Part shown: positions 1 through 11,297 of the stretch, piece after piece
How the letters are laid out: each line of letters begins with the position of its first letter
How positions within the stretch are numbered: the first letter of the stretch is position 1
NCBI GenBank assembly: GCA_015499995.1
Contig: JADNRV010000098.1
Location: 1 to 64,000, forward strand
Direction: 5' to 3'
Length of the DNA stretch: 64,000 bases
Source of the DNA: Flammula alnicola
Taxonomy: Eukaryota; Basidiomycota; Agaricomycetes; Agaricales; Strophariaceae
Program-made: the position numbers and the translations under genes
The notes under the pieces: model-generated
The model's database searches: none
Seen by the model: only the letters and a program-made list of their open reading frames with translations
Told to the model about the DNA's origin: nothing

Positions 1-513
1 TAGGAGGACCCGTCTTGATGGGAGGAGGAGGAGGTACCTCGGGCGTGGAATCAGACTCTTCGCTAGCCTCTGCGTCTTCCTCGCTATCTTCGACAGGGAT
101 GCCGCGATACTCGTAGGAAGCCAGGAGACGAGTCGATGGGAGGAAGTGATTGTCAGGCTAAAAACAAGGGGATGAGTGAACGGAAAAGTAGGAAGAAGGC
201 AGGAGAAACTTACGTTGAAGTCCTCCAGGGACTTGCGAATCAGCCAGGCGTTCCACTCTGGGGGACGACTACCGAGCTCATGAGCGGCCACCGAGAGAGA
301 GGTGGCAAATGAGCGAAGAGCATCGCACTCTAATAAGTCGTTGGGATAACGCGCTAGGTGCTTAGACAGAGGACCGTGGATATTGTTGATAGTATTGAGG
401 ATATCAGACGCAGGGGGGTGCCGGCCAGAAGCCCGATGTGAACTAAAGATCCTGGAAGTAGGCCTGATCAGATCACGAATAAGGGCGAAATGGTCGGGGG
501 ATGTCGAAGCCAT
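1..513 (-). CDS. Partial two-exon gene at left edge, unknown function
   Basis: Start ATG is at 513-511. Exon 1 (513-214) gives 100 residues beginning MASTSPDHF. A canonical intron (213-158, GTAAGT..TTTTAG) leads in frame into exon 2 (157-1), which runs off the window. Exon 2 is acidic and then proline-rich (SEEDAEASEESDS followed by a run of prolines). I recognise no domain. The composition resembles the first ORF of some fungal retroelements, and the sequence upstream of the ATG (to about 2.4 kb) is non-coding, but no zinc knuckle or LTR is visible here. It is either a host gene or the start of a retroelement ORF. The intron and the open frame make coding likely; the identity is open. Confidence 0.45.
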   Translation of the reverse strand, partial: MASTSPDHFALIRDLIRPTSRIFSSHRASGRHPPASDILNTINNIHGPLSKHLARYPNDLLECDALRSFATSLSVAAHELGSRPPEWNAWLIRKSLEDFNVSFSCLLPTFPFTHPLVFSLTITSSHRLVSWLPTSIAASLSKIARKTQRLAKSLIPRPRYLLLLPSRRVLL

Positions 514-2439
514 GGGGAAAATGAAAGAAGAGAAGAGAATGGTGAAAAAAGTTGAACGTTGGGGGAGTTAAATAGGCAGGGGACACGTGAGCGGTCGGGA
601 GGAACCGAACACCGAAGAATGCGAGAGAAAAGAAAAGGGAAATGTGAAAGCGACGCACGGGAGGGCGATCGCGAAAGCCTGAGCTTAACAATTCCCTAGA
701 GGGAAGGAGCGGCGCTAGAGATACAGCGCAGGCTAAAAATAGATCCGTGTTCGGAGATGGGCGCTTGTGCCATGCAACTTACCCAATCGGGAAGTACGCA
801 TCAAAGTCAAAGAGCAGGAGACGCAGAGAGCTAGTAGCAACGCTGCAACTTGCTAGCGGCACCAGAAAACAAAGCGTATAAAACAGAAAGTCAACTAGTA
901 GGAAATAAAGAGCAGACCACTAGTGGTGCTCAAGGGACGAGTCCGGTTGACTGAGGACAGTCAAGATTTCGTGGGGGGGAGATGATAGGGCCGATAACCG
1001 GCCACACGTGAATTTCGCGAATATATCATCTTTTACCTCTAGAATATAACCGAGACAGAGAGACTATAACCTACCCAAGTTAGTAGTCTAAGGCCTAGCT
1101 ATGCGACTACTAGTTGTCATATAACCTGTGACAATGGTAATCAGACGCGGTTCAGAGCTAGCTGAGTCCGTATGATAAGCCGGGAGACAGTTAAAAGTTA
1201 TCAGGCAGTAAAACACAGAACGCATAAGTCATAAACAACTAGCGAGGCATAAACGCACCATGGGGAATAATTTAAAAAGACTTCTGGATACTTTGGAATT
1301 AGTGCGCGGCGAATTCAGTACAATCAGTGTATTGCTGAATAGCTAGCTACGAAATACTACAACTAGGAGCGCGAGACACAGCTAGTGAAAGCTAGACGCG
1401 AATGCGTCGACTACTAGCGAGCGTATCTTGTGACTTACGGAGAAACGCACGGGACGCGGACGCGTTAGTTAGACGCACGCTCTACCCTCTACCCGGGGGA
1501 CTACCAAAAGTGGTAATAGGACGAGAAAGGAAAGAAGGAACCGGCATCAATGATGGCCGCAGATCCGGAATAAAGCGGCACCGCTAGCCGAGACGCACGC
1601 ATGATGCGCATGGTACGCGGAAGTCAGGAGCGTCCTAGCGCGCTAAAATAGGATGAATTTCCAAATCCTTGACCTCTATCTGGTCACCTGGAATACTCAA
1701 CCCTATACCCACTGCCTGCAGGCATTATTTACACGAGATAAGAATGTTTTACGCTATTTTATTCGCATACCAGAACCACACATAGCTGTAGTATAAAAGA
1801 TGTACTTCTGTAGCTAGTTACTTGAAGAAATCTCTTCCCTGTTTTATTTCGAGCTAAGACGCAGTGTCTAGTAAGAAAGAAGACGAATAAAGGATCAGTT
1901 TGACTTCATAGAGTTCGTTTGAAGCCAGAGAAGGCTTAGTTAAATAAAGAGAAAAGTTCTTGAGGACAAGGTCCAAGAATTTAGAAGCCAGAGTGCGCTT
2001 AGAGGCCAAGAGAGCGCCTAGAGAGTCCGAAACAGAGTCCACAGTGGGCTAGCAGATCGTTCAGAAGGTAGCGCACAGTGCGGCCTTAGTTTCAGACCAG
2101 TTCCCAAAGCTTCAGAGCAGCTAGTGGCATCGAAATTCGAGCTAGCAGCGTCCTAGAGAGTTCCTCTCAAATAAAAACCATAAAATCAATAAAACCGTTC
2201 ATCCCTGTGATAAAACGAGGCTTGAAACTACAATAAAACGTGTATTTGAATAATCCCTCATACCCACTTTAAACGAACCGCGAGGCGCTGTCTACAAGTC
2301 AGCTAGCTAAACAAAACAAACACCGTGGAGTACAGCACACTACATATTTCTGAAGCTAGTAGAGCGTCGCTCGACCTAGTTAGGATCTCGCTCCGCAGTT
2401 GTGTGTGTGGTTTAGGTCGCTGAGCGCGTAGCGGGTCTC
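514..2439. other. Non-coding stretch rich in CTAG
   Basis: No convincing exon on either strand. The tetranucleotide CTAG occurs about 30 times between 700 and 2530 by eye, several-fold more than expected for 1.8 kb, often as GCTAGC or ACTAG. It could be the LTR/5' leader of an element whose coding part lies to the left, but no paired repeat is inside the window. Confidence 0.35.
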
Positions 2440-2778
2440 TCAACGGACGTGGCCCCAGGCCCAATCCGGTCCTTGCCAGATACACATTAGGGAGATTTCG
2501 CGCCCACAGGCCTCCGCAAGGTCTAGAGAGCATCAGAGATAACAAGAGCAATGGTTAAGGGAAGTCACGGTAAGCACACTTTCACGAAGGTCTATAGGTT
2601 CACCAGAGCGCTCATGCTCCTTCAGAACGATGAGGATATCGACATCGGATTTTTCGTGGGCACGATTCCGGGCCACGGAACCGAAGACGCCTGCCCAAAG
2701 TATGTCCTCTTGATAGTCCTTGTTCTGCCAGACGGGAGCCATACGTTTTCGCATTTGATCGAAGGTGGGAACGCACAT
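2440..2778 (-). CDS. MNT-type minimal nucleotidyltransferase, two exons, short
   Basis: The start ATG (2778) opens MCVPTFDQMRKRM. Residues about 30-50 carry the hallmark of the pol-beta-like minimal nucleotidyltransferase fold, FGSVARNRAHEKSDVDI (GSxAR then SDxD, which bind nucleotide and metal). Exon 1 (2778-2580) splices over a 58 bp intron (GTGTGC..CTCTAG) to exon 2 (2522-2440), which continues in frame (NLAEACGREISLM) to a TGA, giving 93 residues. The family normally runs longer and has a third acidic residue in the last strand; here that strand reads EISLM, so the third Asp is not obvious. The protein may be truncated or non-catalytic. MNT proteins are known in prokaryotic toxin-antitoxin and antibiotic-resistance systems, and fungal members exist. 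There is no HEPN partner nearby. Splicing is inferred. Confidence 0.6.
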
Positions 2779-3713
2779 GGTGCAAAGTCGACGGTGGGTG
2801 CTCGAATAGGAGAGAGAATAAGTTACAGATGGGTGAATCCAAAGTCGTCCGAGGACAAAGCGTGGATTCATGCAACAAAGGGTTCACTAATTTGCAATTA
2901 TCCTTCTTTTTCTTGACCCAAACGACACGTCTTTTTTGATTCACTTTTTCAGTCAGACGTCAATTCTCCTATTAAATTATTACGTCAAGCGCTCGTAGCA
3001 TACGTCATCCTGTTTACAAACCCGCAGGCCACACCGAATTCTTCAAAAGGCCTTTATCCTCCTTCTGCCTCCTCTTCCCCGCACTGCGCAGCACCCTAGG
3101 TGTTCTCTACCCCACAATCGAGGGTGTTAAGTGCTGGCCTGCAATCTCCCTTTGGTCATGACTGCTTTGGATATTTTTATTTTGCCTGTGTAGGCCTCTG
3201 TCGACGTCGGCCGCGTGGTGATGTGCCCCATGCGCTGTTGAGTTGTCGAACTCTGGACAGTGGAGATGTACATGTATCGATGCAGCTTGCAAGGCGTGAG
3301 CGCTGAGTGATGGCGACGGGTCAATGGCTGATGGCTCCTGTAAGCAGTGAGATTCAAGGAATAGGAACAGGTCCCCGTCGCGCCCGGGGCGGGGTGAAAA
3401 CCCTCCTATTACACGTTACGCCTGCCTTCCTTACCCGTGAATTTCGCTGTGAAGTAATCGTTACCAAAATTCAAAGGCGGCAGCCAGCATCTCAAACTCA
3501 GGCGGTGGTTTGAAATGTTCAACCAGGGCCGTATGTAGTGATTAAAATTCTACTTCATAAATTTATGCCTAGCGTCTCTGAGCTCCAGATATTCTTCAAG
3601 TTTAAGGAATACTTTTTCTAAGGCATCGAATGCGTCTTGTACTGACTCCGATAAGAAAGTGTCTGTCTAGACAAAAAATGTAATCGAAGGGCGTTCGAGG
3701 ACGTTCCAGGCGG
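2779..3713. other. Intergenic, nothing recognised
   Basis: Short open frames on both strands show no family motif, coherent splicing or repeat structure. Part of 2779-2945 could hold an upstream exon of the nucleotidyltransferase gene, but no convincing splice pair was found. Confidence 0.4.
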
Positions 3714-3859
3714 TCAAATAATATCGTGATAATTAGCAGGAACTCGAATATCCAAAGATACGAGAAGACTTTTAGAGTGATTTAAGAGCGATTCGAGTTC
3801 GTCCTTGGGGAAATGGGTCGATAGAGTTAAGTCGAAGACAAACGATTCCAGGGATGGAA

Positions 3860-4877
3860 TATGACTGACCAAGTGCACATTTATTCCCACACTGTCCCCG
3901 CGCGCGCGCGGCACCTCTAACTCAGAAATTCATGGCCTTCTGTTCCATGGCCTGTCCTCTTACTTGTTATATCTCATAACTAGTACATAATTACTGGAAT
4001 ATACTTGCTCTTTTGTCAGATTTCTGATTGACAAGCTACATAATATATCCAGCTGCTAGGGTCAACATGCGAGACTTATAAATTTATTCATGCTTGGTTG
4101 GCTGAGGGCTCGAAGCAGATTTAAATCGAAGGTCATCATAGCGTGCTATAACTAAATCATTCTTATGCTTCCACGTATCTTTCTGCTCTCTTGGTCGCAT
4201 TTTGGAGGGTTCCTGAGTTGAAATTCAGCTGAAAATCTAATGAAGCTTGGCTTTACTACTAAATTACTAGTCCTAAAAATCACACCCCTTGTCAAGTTTT
4301 AATACATAGTTTAAATTTACTATACTGTAGACTTAATCAGTGTGCTTCTATGATATGAAATCTAGGTATAGGCACGAATTACCGCTAGATGAAGTAGGCA
4401 AGTTCTAGCAAGAGAGAGGCCCTGAGGCCGGTATTTACCTTCACTTTCAAGTTGTAGATATAATTATTGAGATATTATGCAGATAATAAAGTTAGGGTGC
4501 TTAAACCTTCTGCTTTCCTCATATTTGAGCTTGAATTCAAGCCTGCCAACTCGACAATGAGCAGCCTTCGGCAGCACGGCCCGTCACCTCCGGAAAAACA
4601 GAAATGTGCAACCAGTGGTAGCTTTCGCACTTGGGGAGTGCTAGTCCGGTTAATGTAGTATTATGTATCCATATTTTATTCCAAAAAAGAGCTGATATTT
4701 CAAGTATGGAAGGATGTGCAGTGGGAGTCAATGAAATCCCAATTTTGATGTGCAGCGCGCGCGCGGAGACTGATGGCGCGCGCGCGGAGACTGATGGCGC
4801 GCGCGCGGAGACTGATGGCGCGCGCGCGGAGACTGATGGCGCGCGCGCGGGAATAAATGTGCATTTGGTCAGTCATA
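3860..4877. mobile_element. Non-autonomous inverted-repeat element inserted in F-box copy 1
   Basis: Both ends read TATGACTGACCAARTGCAC.. inward, continuing to TTATTCCC, for about 31 bp of terminal inverted repeat, and both run into GC-alternating sequence. Flanks carry a 7 bp near-direct repeat (GATGGAA at 3853-3859, GACGGAA at 4878-4884), the likely target duplication. Removing the element brings the two halves of the F-box reading back together around the Pro-Ser of PSLES. No transposase is visible inside, so this is a MITE-like element. Its ends resemble those of the 61508-62447 element. Superfamily not assigned. Confidence 0.75.
4755..4838. repeat. Four tandem 21 bp repeats, GC-alternating
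   Basis: Unit gcgcgcgcgcgg plus agactgatg, four identical copies end to end, with a fifth partial GC run to about 4850. It sits just inside the right inverted repeat of the 3860-4877 element. The unit is a multiple of three, so frames stay open (ARAETDG on the plus strand), but nothing else suggests coding. Confidence 0.9.
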
Positions 4878-5873
4878 GACGGAAGGTCAGGGAAGCCGAT
4901 CAATTTGGATAGATGTGGAGCATAGAAGTTTTTCGAGGTGCTAATATACAGATTTTGAGCGAAGTATGGATAACACGCGTGGGCGGCTCGTGGATGAATT
5001 CTTCGATGGAAGTCTGGTCGACGTGATGAAACCTGCCAGTCACCAATCTCTTGGCGGAGCAGAGGACATCGTCTGCCAGGCTACGATAGCTTTCAAAAAA
5101 CGTGAGAATATCCCATTGCACGTAAACGTTCGAAATGCTGACGCTATAGTTGATTTCTAATTGGCGGAGGGAAGGGGTTTCGAGCAAGGAGAATGAAGCA
5201 TTGCAGTAAAGCACAGGTTTCAGCCGAAGGGTTTTGAGCATTGGGGCACGCTTGAGATCGCCAATAAGGTAGCGGTTGTAATGCATATCGGAAAATAACG
5301 TTAGGCTACGCCAGCGGTGGACGTATTGTCGCAAAACGTCGAGGGAAGGTAGGCAATATTCCGGGAACTTCACCTGGCCGCGCTTTGGGAAGTCCGTGAA
5401 AAGGTTGATAGACAGTGGGAGCTCGCCTGAACGGTCGAGCCATTGTTTCACTAATTCTGCCTGCAAGCCTAGGTAGTCAAAATCCGACAACAAAATGTTT
5501 ACGCACGCCCAAAGTCGTGGGGTTGCGAAGGCGATCTCCCGCCAGGTTTTGCAAAAAGCAGCGAGGAGCAGCGGAGGAGACCAATGGGCTTTATCGTAAG
5601 GGTTATCGGACAGAAAATAGTCATTTATGCTCTCAACGTAGAGCGTAAAAATGTGTGACGCGATTTCGGAAGGGAGGCCATGAATGAGAGGGTTGTGATG
5701 ATGGTTAACTTGGGTCTTCAACGCACGTCTTTTTTCAACGAGATTGGCAAGTTTACGATCTATAATATCAGCTATCACCGCGTCTAATTCTGCGAGCTTC
5801 GCGCACGCATCGCAGGATTGTCCGGAAGAAACTGAACATTCATGTGGTCATAGTCGGATAATGATTCCAACAT

Positions 5874-6977
5874 GGTTTTTTGAGATTTCTGCGCAAAGAA
5901 GATGGGTTCAGGCATATAGACTTGTAAAAAAACGAAACAGAATAACTACTAACCGGATCTGGTGTAAGCGATGACATCTCAGATCTCAGTACCTGACTAG
6001 AGACAGTGGAAGCTTCAAATGTCTCCAAAAATCTAAAAACTGTGGGAAGGAGAGACATCCGAGGGCATCTGGGACATGGAAAGTCCGCCATCAATGCATC
6101 GCGATCATGCACCGCGGCAAAGTCCGCGGTACTCTCGTGACTCCAACCTGCTGCACGGCAGGCCGCGGAATCCGGATACCACCGTACCTATCTCGCCCTT
6201 GTAGAATGTATATTTTAGTGGAGAAAATGCATTAGATGCCTTACGTTATTTGATAATTACATTCCACGGCTCTCCTATATGGTGATTAACAAAGGATTCC
6301 TCGAATACTTGTCGAATAAGTACTTCTCATTTTAGCATGACAATGGTTACTTCTTTATAAGCGCGCATGCTCCTTCATGCTCGTGTAAATATGCATACCT
6401 GTCTGGTACATAAATTAATGAGAAATTTTACAGACCATGCACTGGTCTTATTGAAATACTATTCTGCTTATTTTTGAACAAGCACAGTAATCCATAAAGA
6501 ATATCCCTACTAATTTCCTAGCCATCAGATCCGATGACTTTTCAACTGTAAAGCTTTGCAATGACTCGAAAAAGCTATTCTATGTAGTAAGAAATGATAT
6601 GGACACCAGACTAACATTTTCACATAAGGCGTGGACGTTCACAGCGAAGGCGACGCGAAACCAACGGCGGGGGCGAACTTGAAGACGGTCCGCCAATGAC
6701 CACGCCGAACTGCTTAGGTCAGGTTCGGTGGTTGCCGCCGTGCAAACCGCCGATCATGCCCGGCGGTATTTCCAGAATCCAGATTTACACAGACATCCGG
6801 CAGCGTCGGCAAGCGCCTCTCAGTGCAGATGGAATTGTATGATAAATAAATCAAGTATATGCACATGTGGGTTGGAATCTTGCTATGATCGGTACAGTCA
6901 CACTAACAAAGTAATCTAAGTACTATGTAAGTACGTACGCCAATCACAATCCAAAAATTTTAATCCAAGGATATTAA
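5874..6977. other. Intergenic with remnant 5' exon of F-box copy 1
   Basis: 5874-6030 aligns with the leader of the other F-box copies (shared words gaagcttccactgtctc, gagatgtcatcg, accagatccgg, tatatgcctgaac), so the family's small first exon and intron are present. From 6031 to 6977 there is AT-rich then GC-rich sequence with no recognisable gene. Confidence 0.5.
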
Positions 6978-7056
6978 CTGTCCATATTATCAAGCGTCCA
7001 TACTATCAATTGTCCACATTATCAACGTTAAAACGTTAACCGTCCGTATCATCAAT
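6978..7056. repeat. Degenerate 16 bp tandem repeat upstream/downstream spacer
   Basis: Four to five imperfect copies of tgtccatattatcaa (gcgtccatactatcaa, ttgtccacattatcaa, ccgtccgtatcatcaa) follow one another. The array lies immediately 3' of the secreted-protein gene on the minus strand and may affect nothing more than its 3' UTR. Confidence 0.6.
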
Positions 7057-7083
7057 GCCAGTACATATTCACAAGCCAATCTC

Positions 7084-7688
7084 TTAGGCGTTGATGGTGA
7101 TCGCCTGTGAAAGGCCTCCCTGGATCAGGACCTGGCTTCCATCGGTGCCGTTGATGGGGTAGGTGTTCGTGAAAGAAACCTGGTATGCTGCTCCAGCAAA
7201 AAAGAATGCGTGAGGGATCTGCAATGGAACGTGATCAGTTTCAGTCAAACCTACGTGGAGACCGGAGTCGATGAAGATGATGATCTTACCTCAGTAGTGA
7301 ACGAGTCAGACGTGGCCCCTGTTTGGAGCGTGCGACGGGCGAGCACGATAGGGGGCTCGTGGCCATTGTTTAAGGAAGAAGGAACAATGATACTGTAATC
7401 GAGGAACGTGGGCACGATGTTGAAAAAGTTGATGGCGCAGGTCAGGTCGACGTTAATAGAGATGTTCTACATGTAGTCGAGTGGTAAGTAAGAATCAAGC
7501 GGCTCTTATGAAGCACCAAGAGGACGAGGACTTACGTCGCCTGCATTGAATGACGTGTTACTCGGGGAGATGCTGAGAACACCAAATCTCACTGCCTCCG
7601 AGCAAGCCTGGCGAGGGACGTTGGCAGAAGCGACGACGCCAGCAAGGGAGAAGAGAGCAGCGGTGATAGCGAATTTCATAATTTTCAT
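7084..7688 (-). CDS. Small secreted protein, 154 aa, three exons
   Basis: Exons 7688-7536, 7466-7290 and 7218-7084 join over two short GT..AG introns to give an uninterrupted 154-residue protein. The N-terminus (MKIMKFAITAALFSLAGVVA) is a clear signal peptide with a likely cleavage after the ASA at about residue 22. The mature part is about 130 residues with two cysteines (C29, C61), several N-glycosylation sequons (NTS, NIS, NGT) and beta-rich character (VSFTNTYPINGTDG). There are no catalytic motifs. Size and layout fit the small secreted proteins that are numerous in wood- and litter-decaying or symbiotic mushrooms; the function is unknown. ATG choice: a second in-frame Met lies three codons later. 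All splice junctions keep frame, so I am confident it is a real gene. Confidence 0.85.
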
Positions 7689-8243
7689 TGCGGGATATGA
7701 GTGTGGGGTTGGTGAAGTTAGGCGAATGTGGTTTGATGAATTAGGTGAGTAGGAGGCTGCTGAAGTTCTTCTCTGGGAGGCGGTCAGTTTATATACAATT
7801 TCCACTTCAGTGAAGGCTGTTCTGAAACGCGGCGTTGAACGCCCGCTAATATGGTCCATCTCTGCAAATTTAATCACCTCGGAGCATTGCAGCAGTTGTA
7901 GCTCGGTAGCACTTCTGGGATCTGGCATCAAGAGATACTGACAAAAATCATCCAAGAATAAACGAGAGATGAGCGAGAAGTATGCATGCTAACATGGATA
8001 CAAATAATACCGACCCGCTGGATGATTTCTGCATCTCACCGCGGCCGACTACGTACTGTGGACTTTGGAGGACATCGGATCCACTGCCAGTGGGCGAGCT
8101 TGTACATAACCTGGAGCCTCTGCGACGGTCGATACCTGAGGCTTAGGCCGCGCCAATTAAAGTCGGGTTTCGACGAGTGTTACGTACATATTTTTTTGTG
8201 TATAAATAACCGTGTCGTCTACATAATCAAAATTCCCCTCATG
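7689..8243. other. Intergenic, promoter side of secreted-protein gene
   Basis: No gene seen. 7689-7960 is the presumed promoter of the secreted-protein gene; the rest separates it from the 3' UTR of the coiled-coil gene. Confidence 0.4.
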
Positions 8244-10564
8244 TACTAAAGCTAGCAAATTAACAACAGATCTGTACAGATAATTACGAGCAATATAGCT
8301 GATACAGGAACAGACATGAATGAGTCGTGAAAGAAATGATATCAATGCAAGAGAGATGGAGATATGTGAAGAGTGTGACAGAATAAAAGCTGCGAAGAAG
8401 TCCAGACCAACAACCAACTTACAAGCCGCAATACATTGTTCCTGGTCCATGGAAGAAACTTTGAGCTCGACATGAAAGCATCATACCAGCCCTCATCTCA
8501 TCCATCATCGTCTGCGCGCAACAGCCCTCTTGTTCTCTTCCGACAGCACAACGGTAGGCCCACGCTTCGCCATCGCATACAAAAAAACAAAAACGACAAT
8601 GGCGAACTGGATCCACAGCCATGCCTGGAACAGGAAGCCCGGGTGCACATCCTCCGCCGCATCCTGCTTCTTGGGCGACAGATCAGCGCGGAGCTGCATC
8701 GAAGTGTTGGCGTTATTATTATACGAGGAGTCTTCGTCGGGTTCGAAGCTAGGCGCGAGCATAGACCCACTGTCGACGTCAACGTTCGTTCCGCGAGGTT
8801 GAGCACCATCGAACCCGTCGATCATAATGTCAACGGCGCATAGGAGACGTCGGGGTATACCGACCGCATCAGTAGCTGAACTCGCAGATGCATATCCCGC
8901 CTTGGCCGACGAAGCCGCGGCCGCTGCCCTCTGGGTACTATGCGCCGTACTGCCACTACCAGAGGCCCGATGATCCTCGCGGCTCTGAGACCGAGAGCGC
9001 TCTCGACGGGGTCTGAGCCGGCGGTCGGCCCACCGGTTCCCGCGCGAGCGCAAGGTGTCAGAGATGAGTTTGATTCGGGGTGATTTCGGGGTCGTGCTCG
9101 AAGCACCAGTAGGAGTGGTAGTACCAAACTCTTCATCGCCTGCCTCCGTGCCCGTGCCTCTGCGCTGCTGCTTCTGCGGGGTCGGAGGCTCGATGGAGAG
9201 CTGCAGCGAATTGGTATCAGGAGGAACAAAAAGTCCAGGCGTCCTCGACGCGTTAGTGCCCTGCCTCAACGCGTTCCTAACAGCCTCATAATCCAGCTCA
9301 TCCGACGCCCTTCGACTCGCAGTGCGCGACGTCGGCGACGGCGACGGCGGGACGGAGATCTGGCTGAGATCATACAAACTCGACGTCCGCAGGTGGTGGT
9401 TGTGGTTCTGGTGGAACGCGTCGAAACCAAAACGGTGGTTCCCCCAGCGCCCGCGCCGAGTTCTCTGTCCAACTCGGTCTGCAGCGTCGCGCGGGCGCCG
9501 AGCGGGGAGAGTTCGGGTTCGACGTGCGAATGCGCGTGCGAGGGTGGGGAGAAGAAGTGTAAAGGCGAGAGCCGGGATGTGGGTGATGATGCGTGGCTGC
9601 CGACGGAGGACCACGTCGAGCGGTCGTGGCCCTCAGTCCAGGGTGAAGACGAGAGTGAGAGCCGGACGCGGATTTCGTCGTCGTAGAGGCTGCCAGTGGA
9701 CGCTGAATTCTCTTCTCGCTTTTCCTGATCCTCCGGATTATCCTCCTCAGCAACTTGTTCGACGTCGAATAGACCCATGACGCTCTTCCTGTTCTTGGCA
9801 GCGGATGAGGGGAATTCAGGATGCACGATGCATGTACCTTCGAACGACGACATCTCCTTCTCGATGGTCCGTTTGAGGCTCATGAAGCGGATAGTGTGTC
9901 GAGACGCTGCACCAGCTTTATCGTCCTCTTCGTCCTTCTTGTCATCCATGTCGTTCATGGCATCCTCCGCCAGCTCGATCTCGACAGAGTTAGGATCAGA
10001 AAGACACTCGTATACCCTACTCATATGGGCAGTGTCTCGCTGCATCGCCGACAGCTGGACCGCCGTATCCGATTGCTGCTGCAAAATCCGTGCATTGGTC
10101 TCCTCGAGCTCCTGCACCTTGACCAACAACTGCGAAATAAGCACATGTTCGGGAAGATGAAGCGAGTTAGAGCTCCCGAGGAGGTTCAAGTCTGCTTCCA
10201 CGCTCGAAGCAGTACTGCTACCCAACCCACGGCGGTTCGGATCGGGGCTCTGGGCTGTGGGGAAGAACGAGAACGCCTCCGACGGACCGCCAAATTTAGA
10301 GCCTTCAGGAGCAAAGTTTCGAACCTCCTCTTCCTTGTTGTCGTCGTCGCCATTCTGGTGGCCACCATCGCGTCCAAGAGTACGCATCGCCCTAAATTTG
10401 GCCTCGCGTTCCTTCTTCCTTCTCCACGCCTCACCAACGACCGCGCCCTGCACCTTCTCCTCCAGCTCTTCGCTCCGCGCCTGCGTCTTCTCCAACGCCT
10501 CGCGGAGGGACGCGATCTCCTTCTCCAGCCGCTTGAGCTCGCGCCGCCCCGCATGGTCCGCGGA
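8244..10564 (-). repeat. Segmental duplication, copy 1 (inverted relative to 44142-46462)
   Basis: About 2.3 kb covering the last three quarters of the coiled-coil gene and 260 bp of its 3' flank recurs in opposite orientation at 44142-46462, with only scattered differences. The limits are where the two copies stop matching: at ccgcggaccatgcgg on one side and after ttgctagctttagta on the other. The two copies are 33.6 kb apart. Confidence 0.9.
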
Positions 10565-11297
10565 CGTCGCCTCCACCTCCAATTTCTCCAGCTTGTCCAG
10601 GAGCTCCGCGTTCTGGTCCGCGAGCAGGGAGATGTCGGCGGTCGCGATGGACACTTTCCGCGTGTGGCCTTTGAATAAAGACGGCCGGGCCTCCCGGGGG
10701 GATTTGATGAGGCCCAGAACGGAGTCGGAGGACGAGGAGGTGAGGCTGATGTTGTCGTCTCGCGATGAGGTGCGGGCATGGTGGTAAAGGTTTCCTGGGG
10801 AAGATGTTGACCGCGTTGGGGAAACGGGCAGTCGGGCGATTAAGGCCTGGTGCTTCGACTTGAGCGCCACGTTGTTCTGGTAGAGCCCATGGCACATCGC
10901 AGAGGTAAGCCCGAGTTCTATGGAGACAGGTCAATATCCAGCCACACAAAGAAGAGAGGTACTTGGCACACGTACCGTTCTCTCTTTCCTTGATGATCTC
11001 ATCCGCCTTGAGCAACAAATCCTTGAGCTCCTCCCGTGACTGTTCGTTCATCCACCCCAAATCGTCCGACGAGGCCTCTAATGGCCGCACAGGGTCCGTT
11101 ATCTCGTTCCAGCCGACCATCTGAAACGTTGTCCCCATAGGCGATGCGAGAATGTCCTGGCGCAGCTGGTGACGCGCTGGGAACGTGAAGGTCGAGCCGT
11201 ACGCTGGCGGCGGCGTGGACGACGCCTTGTGCATTGCACTGGCCTTCCGAGCTTTAGCTGGGGGCAATGGACGAGGGGTTTCCAAGCTTGAAAGCAT
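8505..11297 (-). CDS. Coiled-coil, C-terminally membrane-anchored protein (one frame break)
   Basis: Exon 1 (11297-10976) starts MLSSLETPRPLPPAKARKA and splices over a 58 bp intron (10975-10918) into a long exon. In order there are a low-complexity N-terminus, a coiled coil from about residue 100 to 260 (repeated heptads such as ELLDKLEKLEVEA and LEKTQARSEELEEKV), a second coiled-coil patch (LLVKVQELEETNARIL), long Ser/Pro-rich disordered regions, and a final hydrophobic segment (WLWIQFAIVVFVFLYAMA) 25 residues before the TGA. That layout suggests a tail-anchored organelle or nuclear-envelope protein of about 910 residues. I do not recognise a named family. The frame shifts at a run of five G (plus-strand C 9441-9445); the duplicate has six and reads through. 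This is either a real lesion or an assembly error. Confidence 0.75.

Larger units (their letters stand above)
3714..5873 (-). pseudogene. F-box/LRR-type pseudogene (copy 1), split by an inverted-repeat element
   Basis: This is a paralogue of the intact F-box gene at 11880-13569. The first large-exon ATG (5873) and the stretch down to 4878 match it, including LPSEIASHIFTLYVESIND (F-box) and the tryptophan-rich WSPPLLLA..CKTWREIA..TPRLWA segment. One base is missing near 5845 relative to the intact copy, shifting the frame close to the N-terminus. At 4877 the reading is interrupted by a 1 kb inverted-repeat element and resumes at 3859 with PSLESFVFD..FPKDEL..SLVSLDIRV. Homology stops near 3714, so the C-terminal 160 or so residues are missing. 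The short upstream exon and phase-conserved intron of the family are recognisable at about 5960-6030. The gene is clearly dead. Confidence 0.85.

Noticed and set aside
1..2400. A complete LTR retrotransposon at the left edge
   Set aside because: Only one possible end is inside the window, and no paired LTR, primer-binding site or polymerase can be shown.
9322..10787. Long open frames antisense to the coiled-coil gene
   Set aside because: They mirror the GC-rich codons of the sense gene, have no start context or splice support, and recur antisense in the duplicate.
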